10,259 nucleotides of DNA from Syntrophaceae bacterium UBA4778 (GCA_002403175.1 DHHG01000124.1:1-10259); one strand, 5' to 3'; positions 1 through 6,088 are shown, numbered from the stretch's first letter. Notes: generated by a model not told the origin, from the sequence alone. Program-made: numbers and translations.

Positions 1-835
1 TCGCATCGGGATACCGATCGGGGAAACGCAGGATGTGATCGGAATCTGCTCCGCGGAAAGAATAGATACTCTGAGAATCGTCCCCAACTGCCATAAGACA
101 CCTATGCCTGGAGGCAAGGAGATCGATAAGTTCAGCCTGAATGAGATTCGTATCCTGATACTCATCTACCAGGACATGCCGGAATTTTTCAGCATAATAT
201 TTCCGGACATCTTCGAAATCTCGCATCAAGTCCCGCCAGTTCAGGAGCAGATCGTCAAAATCAAGGACATTGCCTTCTCTCTTTTTCTTCAGATAACGAT
301 CGGCCAGTTCGATCAAAGCATCGGTCCAGTGAAGCAGGGCCGGATATTTGCTTTCGGCCACCTCCACCAGGGATCTGCCTGTATTAATCGAAAAGCTGAA
401 GATATCCCGGACGATATTCCCCTTCGGGAAACCGTCGGCCCGTGGATCGATCTGCATGTCGCTGATACAGGTATTTACGAGCTGATTGGCGTCGTTCTCG
501 TCGATGATTCCGAAGTTGCTCATGAATCCGAGTCGGGACGCTTCGCGCCGTAAAATGAGATTCGCAATATGGTGAAAGGTTCCCCCCCAAAGGCGGCTTA
601 CATCCACCCCGGTTAATCTTTCCACCCGGTACAGCATCTCCCTGGCGGCTTTGTTTGTAAAGGTAGCGAGCAGAATGCGTTCCGGTCCGATGCCCGATTC
701 AATAAGCCTTGCCACGCGATAGGTCAGGGTACGGGTTTTTCCGCTTCCCGCTCCTGCAATAACGAGGATCGGGCCGTCTTCAGCCATGACGGCCCGGTAT
801 TGCTCATTGTTTAATTCTTTCAAATAATCAATCAT
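1..835 (-). CDS. UvrD/PcrA/Rep-family ATP-dependent DNA helicase (N-terminal part, runs off the window)
   Basis: Superfamily 1A 3'-5' helicase, the family used in nucleotide excision repair, mismatch repair and replication-fork rescue. About 278 codons are visible, read leftwards from ATG 835-833; the C-terminal half lies beyond position 1. Seen in order: a Q-motif (LNNEQYRAV, Gln12), Walker A AGAGSGKT (residues 27-34), motif Ia [10 protein letters not shown], the GGTFHHIA stretch, Walker [13 protein letters not shown] (from residue 223), and motif III with [14 protein letters not shown]. This order and wording are typical of UvrD/PcrA. It starts 39 nt after the adk stop on the same strand, so it is probably co-transcribed. 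No good Shine-Dalgarno precedes the ATG. Whether it is UvrD, PcrA or Rep cannot be told without the rest of the protein. Confidence 0.93.
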   Translation of the reverse strand, partial: MIDYLKELNNEQYRAVMAEDGPILVIAGAGSGKTRTLTYRVARLIESGIGPERILLATFTNKAAREMLYRVERLTGVDVSRLWGGTFHHIANLILRREASRLGFMSNFGIIDENDANQLVNTCISDMQIDPRADGFPKGNIVRDIFSFSINTGRSLVEVAESKYPALLHWTDALIELADRYLKKKREGNVLDFDDLLLNWRDLMRDFEDVRKYYAEKFRHVLVDEYQDTNLIQAELIDLLASRHRCLMAVGDDSQSIYSFRGADSDHILRFPDRYPDA

Positions 836-874
836 GAATCAGTTCTGATCCAGGTTCTCTGGAAACCTGTTTCC
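836..874 (-). other. adk-helicase intercistronic spacer with nested small inverted repeats
   Basis: The 39-nt gap holds three short overlapping inverted repeats: GGAAAC-CT-GTTTCC (861-874, touching the adk stop codon), CCAG-gttct-CTGG (850-862) and ATCAG-TT-CTGAT (838-849, ending two bases before the helicase ATG). No T-run follows, so it is not an obvious terminator. A plausible role is a structured leader that tunes helicase translation or RNA processing, since no strong ribosome-binding site is visible there. The arms are only 4-6 bp and some could be chance. Confidence 0.35.
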
Positions 875-1519
875 TTATTTGAGTTCCTTTTTGACGGCCT
901 CAACAGTCTCGACGCTGCTGACGGATACGAAATTCTTGAGGAGTCCTTCTTTCTCGTAAAAATCAACAAGGGGAGCCGTTTTTTTATTATACGTTTCCAG
1001 TCGATAACTGATCGCCTCTTCCGTTTCATCATCCCTCTGAACAACAGGGCTGCCGCACTTCAGGCACTTCCCTTCCGGAGATGCAGGCTTTGTCTTCACG
1101 TTATAAATCTCCTGGCAATCGGGATTGGAACAGGTTCTTCTCGTCGTCAGGCGATCCAGAATGACTTCCTTTGGAACTTCCAGATTTACAACAAGATCCA
1201 ACCGGATCCCCAGCTTTGCCAGAAGCTGCTTCAATTCCTGAGCCTGGGGAATGGTCCTCGGAAAACCGTCGAGAATGAAGCCTTTGGCGCAATCCGGTTC
1301 CTGCAGCCGGGATTCCATTATTTTCATAATGAGCGCATCGGGCACAAGATCACCGCGGTCCATAAAACCTTTGGCCTCCTTACCGAGATCCGAGCCTGCC
1401 CTCACGGCAGCGCGAAGAATATCACCTGTGGAAATCTGAACAGAGCCGTCGTACTCCGTAAGGAGCTTCGCAACGGTACCCTTCCCCGCTCCCGGTGCGC
1501 CTAATAATATGATCTTCAT
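875..1519 (-). CDS. adk: Adenylate kinase (zinc-finger LID type)
   Basis: Cytosolic enzyme for ATP + AMP = 2 ADP, essential for nucleotide balance. The chosen ATG (1519-1517) gives 214 residues, normal for the long bacterial form, and has a strong AAGGAGGT ribosome-binding site at 1524-1531; an upstream in-frame start adding 12 residues is unlikely. Seen: P-loop GAPGAGKGT (residues 7-15), the AMP-binding STGDILR and DGFPRT (84-89) motifs, and the LID with R-R-T-C. The LID carries four cysteines (130, 135, 152, 155), as in zinc-binding adenylate kinases, though the first pair is spaced C-x4-C rather than the usual C-x2-C. The ATG follows a sigma-70-type promoter, and the helicase gene lies downstream. 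Unlike in many bacteria it is not next to secY or ribosomal protein genes here. Confidence 0.98.
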   Translation of the reverse strand: MKIILLGAPGAGKGTVAKLLTEYDGSVQISTGDILRAAVRAGSDLGKEAKGFMDRGDLVPDALIMKIMESRLQEPDCAKGFILDGFPRTIPQAQELKQLLAKLGIRLDLVVNLEVPKEVILDRLTTRRTCSNPDCQEIYNVKTKPASPEGKCLKCGSPVVQRDDETEEAISYRLETYNKKTAPLVDFYEKEGLLKNFVSVSSVETVEAVKKELK

Positions 1520-1557
1520 TGATACCTCCTTGGAACAAAATGTTTTCAAAACCATAA

Positions 1558-1586
1558 GTTATATTCCATCCAACTTTTCGGGTCAA
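1558..1586 (-). promoter_or_regulatory. Sigma-70-type promoter of adk
   Basis: On the minus strand TTGACC and TATAAC are separated by exactly 17 nt, close to the TTGACA/TATAAT consensus. Transcription would start near 1551, leaving a leader of about 30 nt before the adk ATG. The divergent selenoprotein gene starts at 1658, so its own control region must overlap or abut this promoter; I see no convincing plus-strand -35/-10 pair there. Confidence 0.7.
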
Positions 1587-1657
1587 GAGCGATTTGCTAT
1601 TCGGATTCAATCATGATAGAGATTGCCTTTCTATTCTTGATCTGTTCAGGAGGTAAC

Positions 1658-1966
1658 ATGCGTAGCGGAAAGGCAGCCCTGATTATAGCCGGCGTGATTT
1701 TATTTCAGACATTCGGAGGAGTTTTGCTGGCAGCGGAAAAAACCGTTCAGATAAACATAGATGCGTGCTGGTCCTGATCAGAACGCGAGAGGGTAAGTTC
1801 TATCCTCAAAACCCGGAATAAAGGTGTCGTAAAATTCGACTATTCAGGTGAAGTTTACACGATCACCTTTGATGATGAAAAAACATCCCCCCCCGAGATT
1901 ATCCGTTCTCTGGAAAAGGGAGGTTTCAAAATCAAAGGGGAACCGACTATTTTGAACGGAAACTAA
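1658..1966 (+). CDS. Secreted MerP/HMA-like selenoprotein with CxxU motif (TGA recoded at 1775-1777)
   Basis: Read through one TGA, this is a 102-residue protein. The start ATG has a strong AGGAGG ribosome-binding site (1648-1653). Residues 1-26 form a signal peptide (basic start, hydrophobic core, AA before Glu27). The rest, about 76 residues, follows the beta-alpha-beta-beta-alpha-beta pattern of heavy-metal-associated (HMA) domains and resembles mature MerP: beta1 VQINID, then Cys37-Trp-Ser-Sec40, helix SERERVSSILK, strands VVKFDYSG and VYTITFDDE, helix PPEIIRSLEKGGF, strand KIKG. Sec40 sits exactly where the second metal-binding Cys of the MerP GMTCxxC motif belongs, though the GMT is replaced by IDA. 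A SECIS-like hairpin follows the TGA. It ends at TAA before a hairpin terminator. Role, inferred: periplasmic metal/metalloid binding or thiol-selenol redox. No mer genes lie nearby. Alternative: a gene killed by a TGC-to-TGA change. Confidence 0.78.
1789..1807 (+). promoter_or_regulatory. Bacterial SECIS-like stem-loop
   Basis: GAGGGTA (1789-1795) pairs with TATCCTC (1801-1807) in seven base pairs (one G-U wobble), closing a 5-nt loop AGUUC. The stem begins 11 nt after the TGA, and the loop has a G-U near its 5' side, as expected for SelB-binding bacterial SECIS elements, which lie inside the coding region just downstream of UGA. It would direct selenocysteine insertion at codon 40. Confidence 0.68.
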
Positions 1967-2009
1967 TCTGGATATTAAGAAAACAAGGGTATAGTGCAGC
2001 TATATCATT

Positions 2010-2044
2010 CCAAGCCGAATCCCGAACCGAAGGAATCGGCTTGG
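2010..2044 (+). terminator. Convergent hairpin, probable terminator
   Basis: CCAAGCCGAATCC (2010-2022) pairs with GGAATCGGCTTGG (2032-2044) with one A-A mismatch and a 9-nt loop. It sits 44 nt after the selenoprotein stop and 9 nt beyond the stop of the convergent minus-strand gene, so it may serve both. The T-content after it is modest on the plus strand (AAGTTTCTT) and poor on the minus strand, so termination efficiency is uncertain. Confidence 0.6.
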
Positions 2045-2053
2045 GCAAGTTTC

Positions 2054-2914
2054 TTAGCGGGCACGTGATCTTTTTCCGAATTCAAGAATACTGACATCCA
2101 GCATATCTTTGAGATGCATCACTTCATGCTCATAGTACATCGGCTCGCCATCGTATAAAACCTCCGTAAGCAGTAATTCCGGTATTCCCAATCTCTTCAG
2201 ATCCGTAAATACAAACGCTAGTTTGCCAATGTCGAATTCGCCTTTTATATCCTGCTCATAAATGAAACGGCCATCATTGAGTGTCCCGGCCACAATGACC
2301 GAAAAATTCTTTTTCAAACCCGGCTTCGGGTCCGTATCCGTTTTCTGGGTAGCAATATTCTCCAGGTCAAAGTCTTCTATAGATTCGCCATTCAGAAAAC
2401 CGCTGACAGAAAAGGATTCCATATTCTTTCCGGTCAGCCCGATTTCATGATAGAACTCGTCGACCGTATACCAGGCTGTCCATCCATTCACGGCAATCCG
2501 TTTCATTTTGTCATGATCGTACCAGATATCGGCCAGAGCAACTTCCTCTATATCACACTCCCGCAGCAGTTTCTTTTTGAGACTGTTGGGAATCTGACCG
2601 CAGACAACTTCCATTTCTTCACCGCTGATTTCAATTCTCAGCAAAGAAACATCCGGTTCATCGACACTGGACGTATCTTGTTTTATCCTTTCCCCCGTTT
2701 CGTCCAGTTCATCGGTAAGGTCCTCTTCCACAGCTGGAAGCTCTCTCTCAAATTCCGAACGCTCATCCAAAGGGGCATCATTTTCATATCCGCCCAGATC
2801 CCAGATCAAATCATCAAGGTCTTCGTCTTCTTTTCTGTCCAAACCGCTCTCGAATTCATCTTGTTTATCTTTTAAAATATCATCTAAGGATTCTCGACTT
2901 TTTCTCCTTGCCAT
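2054..2914 (-). CDS. Acidic protein of unknown function
   Basis: I do not recognise this 286-residue protein. Residues 1-13 are basic and serine-rich (MARRKSRESL), then about 80 residues are strongly Asp/Glu-rich and probably disordered. From about residue 90 the chain looks like a folded alpha/beta domain: RIEISGEEMEVVCG, then DIWYDHDKMKRIAVNGWTAW, and a C-terminal part with LNDGRFIYEQDIKGEFD and the end FGKRSRAR. There is no signal peptide or membrane segment, so it is likely cytoplasmic. Two adjacent ATGs exist (2917 and 2914); I chose the second because GGAGG then lies at better spacing. A small hairpin (2942-2956) lies in its leader. It follows the HD-GYP gene on the same strand after 133 nt and may share its transcript; that is the only functional hint. 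Confidence 0.82.
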   Translation of the reverse strand: MARRKSRESLDDILKDKQDEFESGLDRKEDEDLDDLIWDLGGYENDAPLDERSEFERELPAVEEDLTDELDETGERIKQDTSSVDEPDVSLLRIEISGEEMEVVCGQIPNSLKKKLLRECDIEEVALADIWYDHDKMKRIAVNGWTAWYTVDEFYHEIGLTGKNMESFSVSGFLNGESIEDFDLENIATQKTDTDPKPGLKKNFSVIVAGTLNDGRFIYEQDIKGEFDIGKLAFVFTDLKRLGIPELLLTEVLYDGEPMYYEHEVMHLKDMLDVSILEFGKRSRAR

Positions 2915-3047
2915 CATACGCCTCCTCGATAAGGCATTTATAGCGGGAAAGCCGCTTTTTAATCCTCCCTTGAATAAAAGGTAGCAATAAACAGATAGAA
3001 TGCAAGTGGGAAAATAAGAGGAGCAAGGGCGCCGGCAGGAGGGAAAA

Positions 3048-4049
3048 TTACTTTACGAACAGCAGAGCAAATCTTTCAAATATATCTTTCTGGAAATGAT
3101 TGATCATCTCATTGCGCATCAGACTGAGTGCTTCAAAAGGAGAAAGCTTTTTCTTATAGGAGCGCTCCGAAGTCAGGGCATCATAAACATCTGCGATCGA
3201 ACATATTCGGGCATATAGGTGAATTTGCTTTCCTTTTAACTGGTTGGGATACCCGGTACCATCCTCTCTTTCATGATGCTGCATCACAATGATATTGGCT
3301 TCTTCGCTCAATTGATGTGTTTTGGCCAGCATCTTTGCCCCTTCAATCGGATGGCGTCGAATAAGGCTCAATTCTTCCAGATCCAGCTTACCTGGTTTGT
3401 TAATAATATCGGTATCTATATTTACCTTTCCCAAATCATGAAGAAAAAAGCCGGCGCCCAGTTCTCGCATATTGTGAATGATGGATCCCTTGAAAATATG
3501 TTTGGCAAGCAAAATAGAGAGAAAGCCCACATTAACGGAATGAGTATAGGTGTATACATCATGACTCGTGATGCTCAACAGATGCCGGGACATTTCGTCC
3601 TCAGACATGATGCAGTCCACCACTTCAAAAATGCCCTGCTTGGCGCTCTTGATATTTGCTGCGGAAGGATCTTCCAGAAGCCTGTTCATCAGGACGAGAG
3701 ATGAATTCTTAACGGCGACCGCCTTGTTCTTGGGAGGCATATCCTTGCTTCTTACAGCGCTGAGAAGCTCCGTCGGAACGATTTCTTCCGGTTTCCATAT
3801 CTTGGCTGTTTTCTGCTCGCTCTGCTCCGGCTGACTTTTCTGGGCCTTCTCGATCATGCTCTTCGAATAATCAACAAGGACCAAGTTAAAACCGGAACTT
3901 ATAATTTTTTCGATCTCTTTTTCGGATGCAATTACAAATTGATTCTTCAGGAACGGGTGTTTAAACCAGCTCGAAGGCAACATCACATACATCCCAACTT
4001 TAAGATCTTTGGGTTTTATTTTGGAAACCGAATTGGCTGAATCTTCCAT
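3048..4049 (-). CDS. HD-GYP domain cyclic-di-GMP phosphodiesterase with DUF3391-like N-terminus
   Basis: A 333-residue cytosolic enzyme expected to hydrolyse c-di-GMP to pGpG/GMP and so favour motility over biofilm. Residues 10-65 (IKPKDLKVGMYV..., SGFNLVLVDYSKS) match the DUF3391 domain often found before HD-GYP. A linker follows, then the HD-GYP domain from about residue 150. Seen: His170 (THSVNVG), the HD pair H204-D205 in HDLGKVNID, NKPGKL, HPIEGAKML, the signature HHEREDGTGYP (258-268), ARICSIADVYDAL and SYKKKLSP. All metal-binding motif positions I can check are present, so it is probably active. There is no receiver, PAS or membrane domain. The ribosome-binding site is weak (AGCAGC). 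A sigma-28-type promoter lies about 43 nt upstream of the ATG, linking it to the flagellar/chemotaxis regulon. Confidence 0.94.
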   Translation of the reverse strand: MEDSANSVSKIKPKDLKVGMYVMLPSSWFKHPFLKNQFVIASEKEIEKIISSGFNLVLVDYSKSMIEKAQKSQPEQSEQKTAKIWKPEEIVPTELLSAVRSKDMPPKNKAVAVKNSSLVLMNRLLEDPSAANIKSAKQGIFEVVDCIMSEDEMSRHLLSITSHDVYTYTHSVNVGFLSILLAKHIFKGSIIHNMRELGAGFFLHDLGKVNIDTDIINKPGKLDLEELSLIRRHPIEGAKMLAKTHQLSEEANIIVMQHHEREDGTGYPNQLKGKQIHLYARICSIADVYDALTSERSYKKKLSPFEALSLMRNEMINHFQKDIFERFALLFVK

Positions 4050-4091
4050 AAGCTGCTTTTAATAATTTATAATTTACAAACCGCATAGATA

Positions 4092-4118
4092 TGATCGGTA
4101 ATTTGTTTGCAAACTTTA
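4092..4118 (-). promoter_or_regulatory. Sigma-28 (FliA)-type promoter of the HD-GYP gene
   Basis: Minus strand: TAAAGTTT (4111-4118), 11 nt, then ACCGATCA (4092-4099). The FliA consensus is TAAAGTTT-N11-GCCGATAA, so the -35 matches 8/8 and the -10 matches 6/8 at exact spacing. It lies in the 93-nt gap between epsI and the HD-GYP gene, and transcription would start near 4085, about 36 nt before the ATG. Confidence 0.65.
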
Positions 4119-4142
4119 AAGCCGTACTGGAGCAGGTAAAAA

Positions 4143-4799
4143 TTATCCTGGTATATAGGAACGAATGTAAGGGAAAATACTTCGGACAAATCTCTTCTGC
4201 CTTTCCAGGGCCACTGACGCATCCGGCTCAGCATTACAGTTGACTCGAATCAGCGCTCCATCCGTCCTGCGCTTAACAGTGCCGTCCAGAATTAAGTATA
4301 TTTTATTTAGAAACTCATCCGCATAAATGCGCCCCCTCCCCTGGTACCAGAATAGAAACCATTGTCGTTCAGATCCTTTGATCATCAGCATCTTATTGAT
4401 CTTAAACGAGTTAGAAATTCCCATATTCGGCACAGAAATTTCGATTATTTCGGTGCTCAAAGGATTCCAACCCGAACCGGGAAGGCACTGGCGCGGAGAA
4501 TGAATTACCTTTCCCTGACGTTGGGCTTGAAAATAGCCGATATAAAGGCTGATTACGTTCCCCTCTCGATCGGCGTAATCCCGCATTGTATAATCGTCCA
4601 CCTTTAAGATCTCCAGCGTCCTTTGGTCCAAGCTATGGGATTTGATCAGTCGCCAATCTTCGATTCTTTCGGGAAAGTCTTTTAGCCGGGTCTGGTACAA
4701 CTTGTTTTCCGCACCCAAAATAGCATGCGTTGTGTAGATGCCTATGCCCAACACCGCTAATAAAATAACTATCTTCAGATGAACCCCTTTCATCTTCAC
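4143..4799 (-). CDS. epsI: EpsI-family exosortase-associated protein
   Basis: A 218-residue EpsI-domain protein, a family found fused to or beside exosortases in exopolysaccharide/protein-sorting loci; its precise biochemical role is not settled. Seen: an N-terminal hydrophobic segment (residues 8-24, anchor or uncleaved signal), a DFPERIEDW segment, and the family signature spanning residues 88-111: GYFQAQRQGK, then HSPRQCLPGSGW with His100 and Cys105. The rest would lie outside the inner membrane. The start is GTG at 4799, overlapping the exosortase TGA by four bases (GTGA), which suggests coupled translation; ATG 4793 two codons later, with GAGG before it, is equally possible. Two Shine-Dalgarno-like stretches (GGAGGTGAT and GAGG) precede these starts, inside the end of the exosortase gene. 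Confidence 0.92.
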   Translation of the reverse strand: MKMKGVHLKIVILLAVLGIGIYTTHAILGAENKLYQTRLKDFPERIEDWRLIKSHSLDQRTLEILKVDDYTMRDYADREGNVISLYIGYFQAQRQGKVIHSPRQCLPGSGWNPLSTEIIEISVPNMGISNSFKINKMLMIKGSERQWFLFWYQGRGRIYADEFLNKIYLILDGTVKRRTDGALIRVNCNAEPDASVALERQKRFVRSIFPYIRSYIPG

Positions 4800-5650
4800 C
4801 TCGAATCACCTCCGATGATTTTCCCGAAAAACATTAAAAAGAAGAAAGCAATGATATAAAGTACCCAGCCGGAGGCGGTATGAAAAAAACCCTGTGCTAA
4901 GGCTATTCCATAATGATTGGCCAGAATACCCGTTCCGGCAACCCGGACCGTATTGCTGATAATCGCAATCGGAAATGTAGATACGACCAGAAGCAATCTC
5001 TTCGTGACTGTTTTTTGATTGAAATAAGCAAACACGACAGAAAGCGCAAGCAGTGATATCAGAGATCGGATCCCAGAACATGCCTCCGCAACCTCCAGGG
5101 ATGAATTCGCCAATTGCAGCACATTGCCTTCCCTCAATACCGGAATCCCGATAATCTGGAGAATAGAACCGGACAGGTTGGAAGCGATCGTTTGCATTGG
5201 TAGAGTTATCTTATCCAGGAGAATAGAAGGGAGGGGAATCATAAAAATCAGATAGGCAATCGGGAACATGCAGCCTTTCAGATATTCCCTTCCGAGGATG
5301 AACAGCACCGTGCCCCCAATGACTATCAGGAGAGAAAATCGGGCTGTAAAATTTTCCATGGCCAGCGTTCCCAGATTGAGGACAAATAAGCCGAAAAGAA
5401 TCAGTACGAGCCCCCACCAGGAACCTTCCGGCTTTAAATGAGTAAATTGCATTCGTCTGTCGTAAAGAACATAAAGGGATAAGAGCGGTATGACAAATCC
5501 ATGCGAAAAATCGGGGAGGTTTATCCAATCTTCCACCAGACTATTGAGAACGCGGGAATAAAGGATTGCAACAGCAGTAATGATTGCCGCCGTTTCCAAC
5601 CATAAGGCGTATTGATTCTTGAAGGACTTGATTACATTCTCGTTCGACAT
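4796..5650 (-). CDS. Exosortase (transmembrane cysteine peptidase/transpeptidase of PEP-CTERM-type sorting)
   Basis: A 284-residue polytopic inner-membrane protein of the exosortase family, which processes proteins with C-terminal PEP-CTERM-like sorting signals, often alongside exopolysaccharide export. The expected catalytic triad is present: Cys191 in EACSGIRSL, Arg236 in NTVRVAGTG and His257 in FFHTASGW. Other family landmarks are FSHGFVIPLLSLYVLY near residue 48 and FMIPLP at 136-141. About eight hydrophobic segments are visible. The start ATG is preceded by GGGAGGGG. It is followed by overlapping epsI, an arrangement typical of the EPS-linked exosortases (XrtA/XrtD type); the exact subclass cannot be fixed from one sequence. 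No PEP-CTERM target or EPS synthesis gene is in the window, so the substrates must be elsewhere. A sigma-54 promoter lies upstream. Confidence 0.94.
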   Translation of the reverse strand: MSNENVIKSFKNQYALWLETAAIITAVAILYSRVLNSLVEDWINLPDFSHGFVIPLLSLYVLYDRRMQFTHLKPEGSWWGLVLILFGLFVLNLGTLAMENFTARFSLLIVIGGTVLFILGREYLKGCMFPIAYLIFMIPLPSILLDKITLPMQTIASNLSGSILQIIGIPVLREGNVLQLANSSLEVAEACSGIRSLISLLALSVVFAYFNQKTVTKRLLLVVSTFPIAIISNTVRVAGTGILANHYGIALAQGFFHTASGWVLYIIAFFFLMFFGKIIGGDSR

Positions 5651-5692
5651 AGCCCCTCCCGAAATTCATTTGAAGTTGGATCATCTCCAGGG

Positions 5693-5708
5693 TGCCTTTA
5701 AAAAGGCA
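5693..5708. repeat. Inverted repeat in the exosortase leader
   Basis: TGCCTTT and AAAGGCA form a perfect 7-bp inverted repeat around AA. It lies between the predicted sigma-54 start (about 5711) and the exosortase ATG, so it could be an operator or a leader hairpin. A chance origin cannot be excluded. Confidence 0.4.
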
Positions 5709-5722
5709 AATACAGAAGCAGA

Positions 5723-5738
5723 GGCATAGTCTGTGCCA
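5723..5738 (-). promoter_or_regulatory. Sigma-54 (RpoN) -24/-12 promoter of the exosortase-epsI operon
   Basis: Minus strand reads TGGCAC, five bases, ATGCC. The RpoN consensus is TGGCAC-N5-TTGCW: the -24 element is perfect and the invariant GG and GC are at the right spacing. Transcription would start near 5711, about 60 nt before the exosortase ATG. Sigma-54 control fits the PrsK/PrsR-type regulators known with some exosortase systems, although no such activator gene is in this window. Confidence 0.65.
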
Positions 5739-5765
5739 GACAGGATTGGAAGGGATCTAAATTAA

Positions 5766-5785
5766 GAAGCCATATCAATGGCTTC
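5766..5785. repeat. Perfect inverted repeat upstream of the sigma-54 promoter
   Basis: GAAGCCAT and ATGGCTTC, an 8-bp perfect inverted repeat with a 4-nt centre (ATCA), about 28 bp upstream of the -24 element. It could be a binding site for a dimeric regulator. It lacks an adjacent T-run on either strand, so a terminator is less likely. Confidence 0.5.
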
Positions 5786-5844
5786 CATTCAGCACTTTTT
5801 CAATACTTAAAACAAAATTACTTTTTCTTTTCTTGATCATCATC

Positions 5845-5875
5845 TTTTGCAGATATGAGATAGATATCCGCAAAA
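5845..5875. repeat. Imperfect 12-bp inverted repeat, possible enhancer site
   Basis: The arms TTTTGCAGATAT and ATATCCGCAAAA pair except at one position, around a 7-nt centre. The repeat lies about 107-137 bp upstream of the -24 element, in the distance range where sigma-54 activators bind. Function is inferred only from symmetry and position. Confidence 0.42.
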
Positions 5876-5898
5876 AAAGGAGTTCTGGGTTAAAATTG

Positions 5899-6088
5899 AT
5901 TTAGAGCTTGTCCGTAAATAACCTTTCCATCTCGCATCCCGTCTTCACGTCATCTTTTCTCGTGTCTCAATCGCAAAATCCTCGACGTAGCGTTGCTACG
6001 ACTGCGGTTTTGCTCAATCGAGCCGAAAAAATCTAACGCAAATCCGGGCGCGATCTTGGGCAACGTTATTTACAAACAAGCTCTAAAT
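5899..6088. mobile_element. 190-bp palindromic MITE-like element without coding capacity
   Basis: The ends are 24-bp terminal inverted repeats (5899-5922 and 6065-6088) beginning ATTTAGAGCTTGT, differing at only two adjacent positions. Inside, GCAAAA/TTTTGC (5973-5978 and 6008-6013) and CGTAGC-gtt-GCTACG (5986-6000) share the same centre (about 5993), so the whole unit is one long imperfect palindrome. There is no ORF and no obvious target-site duplication longer than 2 bp. It sits directly after the cheW terminator T-run, in the 525-bp gap between the exosortase and cheW genes. This fits a non-autonomous transposon relic or an interspersed palindromic repeat; copies elsewhere in the genome cannot be seen from here. 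Confidence 0.65.

Noticed and set aside
35..553. Plus-strand 172-codon open frame
   Set aside because: Antisense to the helicase gene, whose minus-strand frame carries all the expected motifs.
1658..1777. Reading the small plus-strand gene as a 39-residue peptide or a pseudogene ended by TGA
   Set aside because: The frame downstream of the TGA keeps an HMA-like pattern to a TAA, the TGA is at the active Cys position, and a SECIS-like hairpin follows. A single TGC-to-TGA mutation remains the main alternative.
1780..1801. Alternative hairpin AGAAC/GTTCT after the TGA
   Set aside because: Only 5 bp with a 12-nt loop; weaker than, and exclusive with, the 7-bp SECIS-like stem.
1990..2004. Small palindrome TATAG-N5-CTATA
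   Set aside because: Only 5 AT-rich base pairs; easily chance, and the hairpin at 2010-2044 is a better terminator.
2447..2875. Plus-strand 142-codon open frame
   Set aside because: Antisense shadow of the acidic protein gene; composition mirrors its Asp/Glu codons as Phe/Ile-rich sequence and no RBS is seen.
2942..2956. AGCGG-GAAAG-CCGCT hairpin followed by Ts on the plus strand
   Set aside because: A plus-strand terminator would have no plus-strand gene to end there; the stem is only 5 bp.
3273..3704. Plus-strand 143-codon open frame
   Set aside because: Antisense to the HD-GYP catalytic domain; no independent support.
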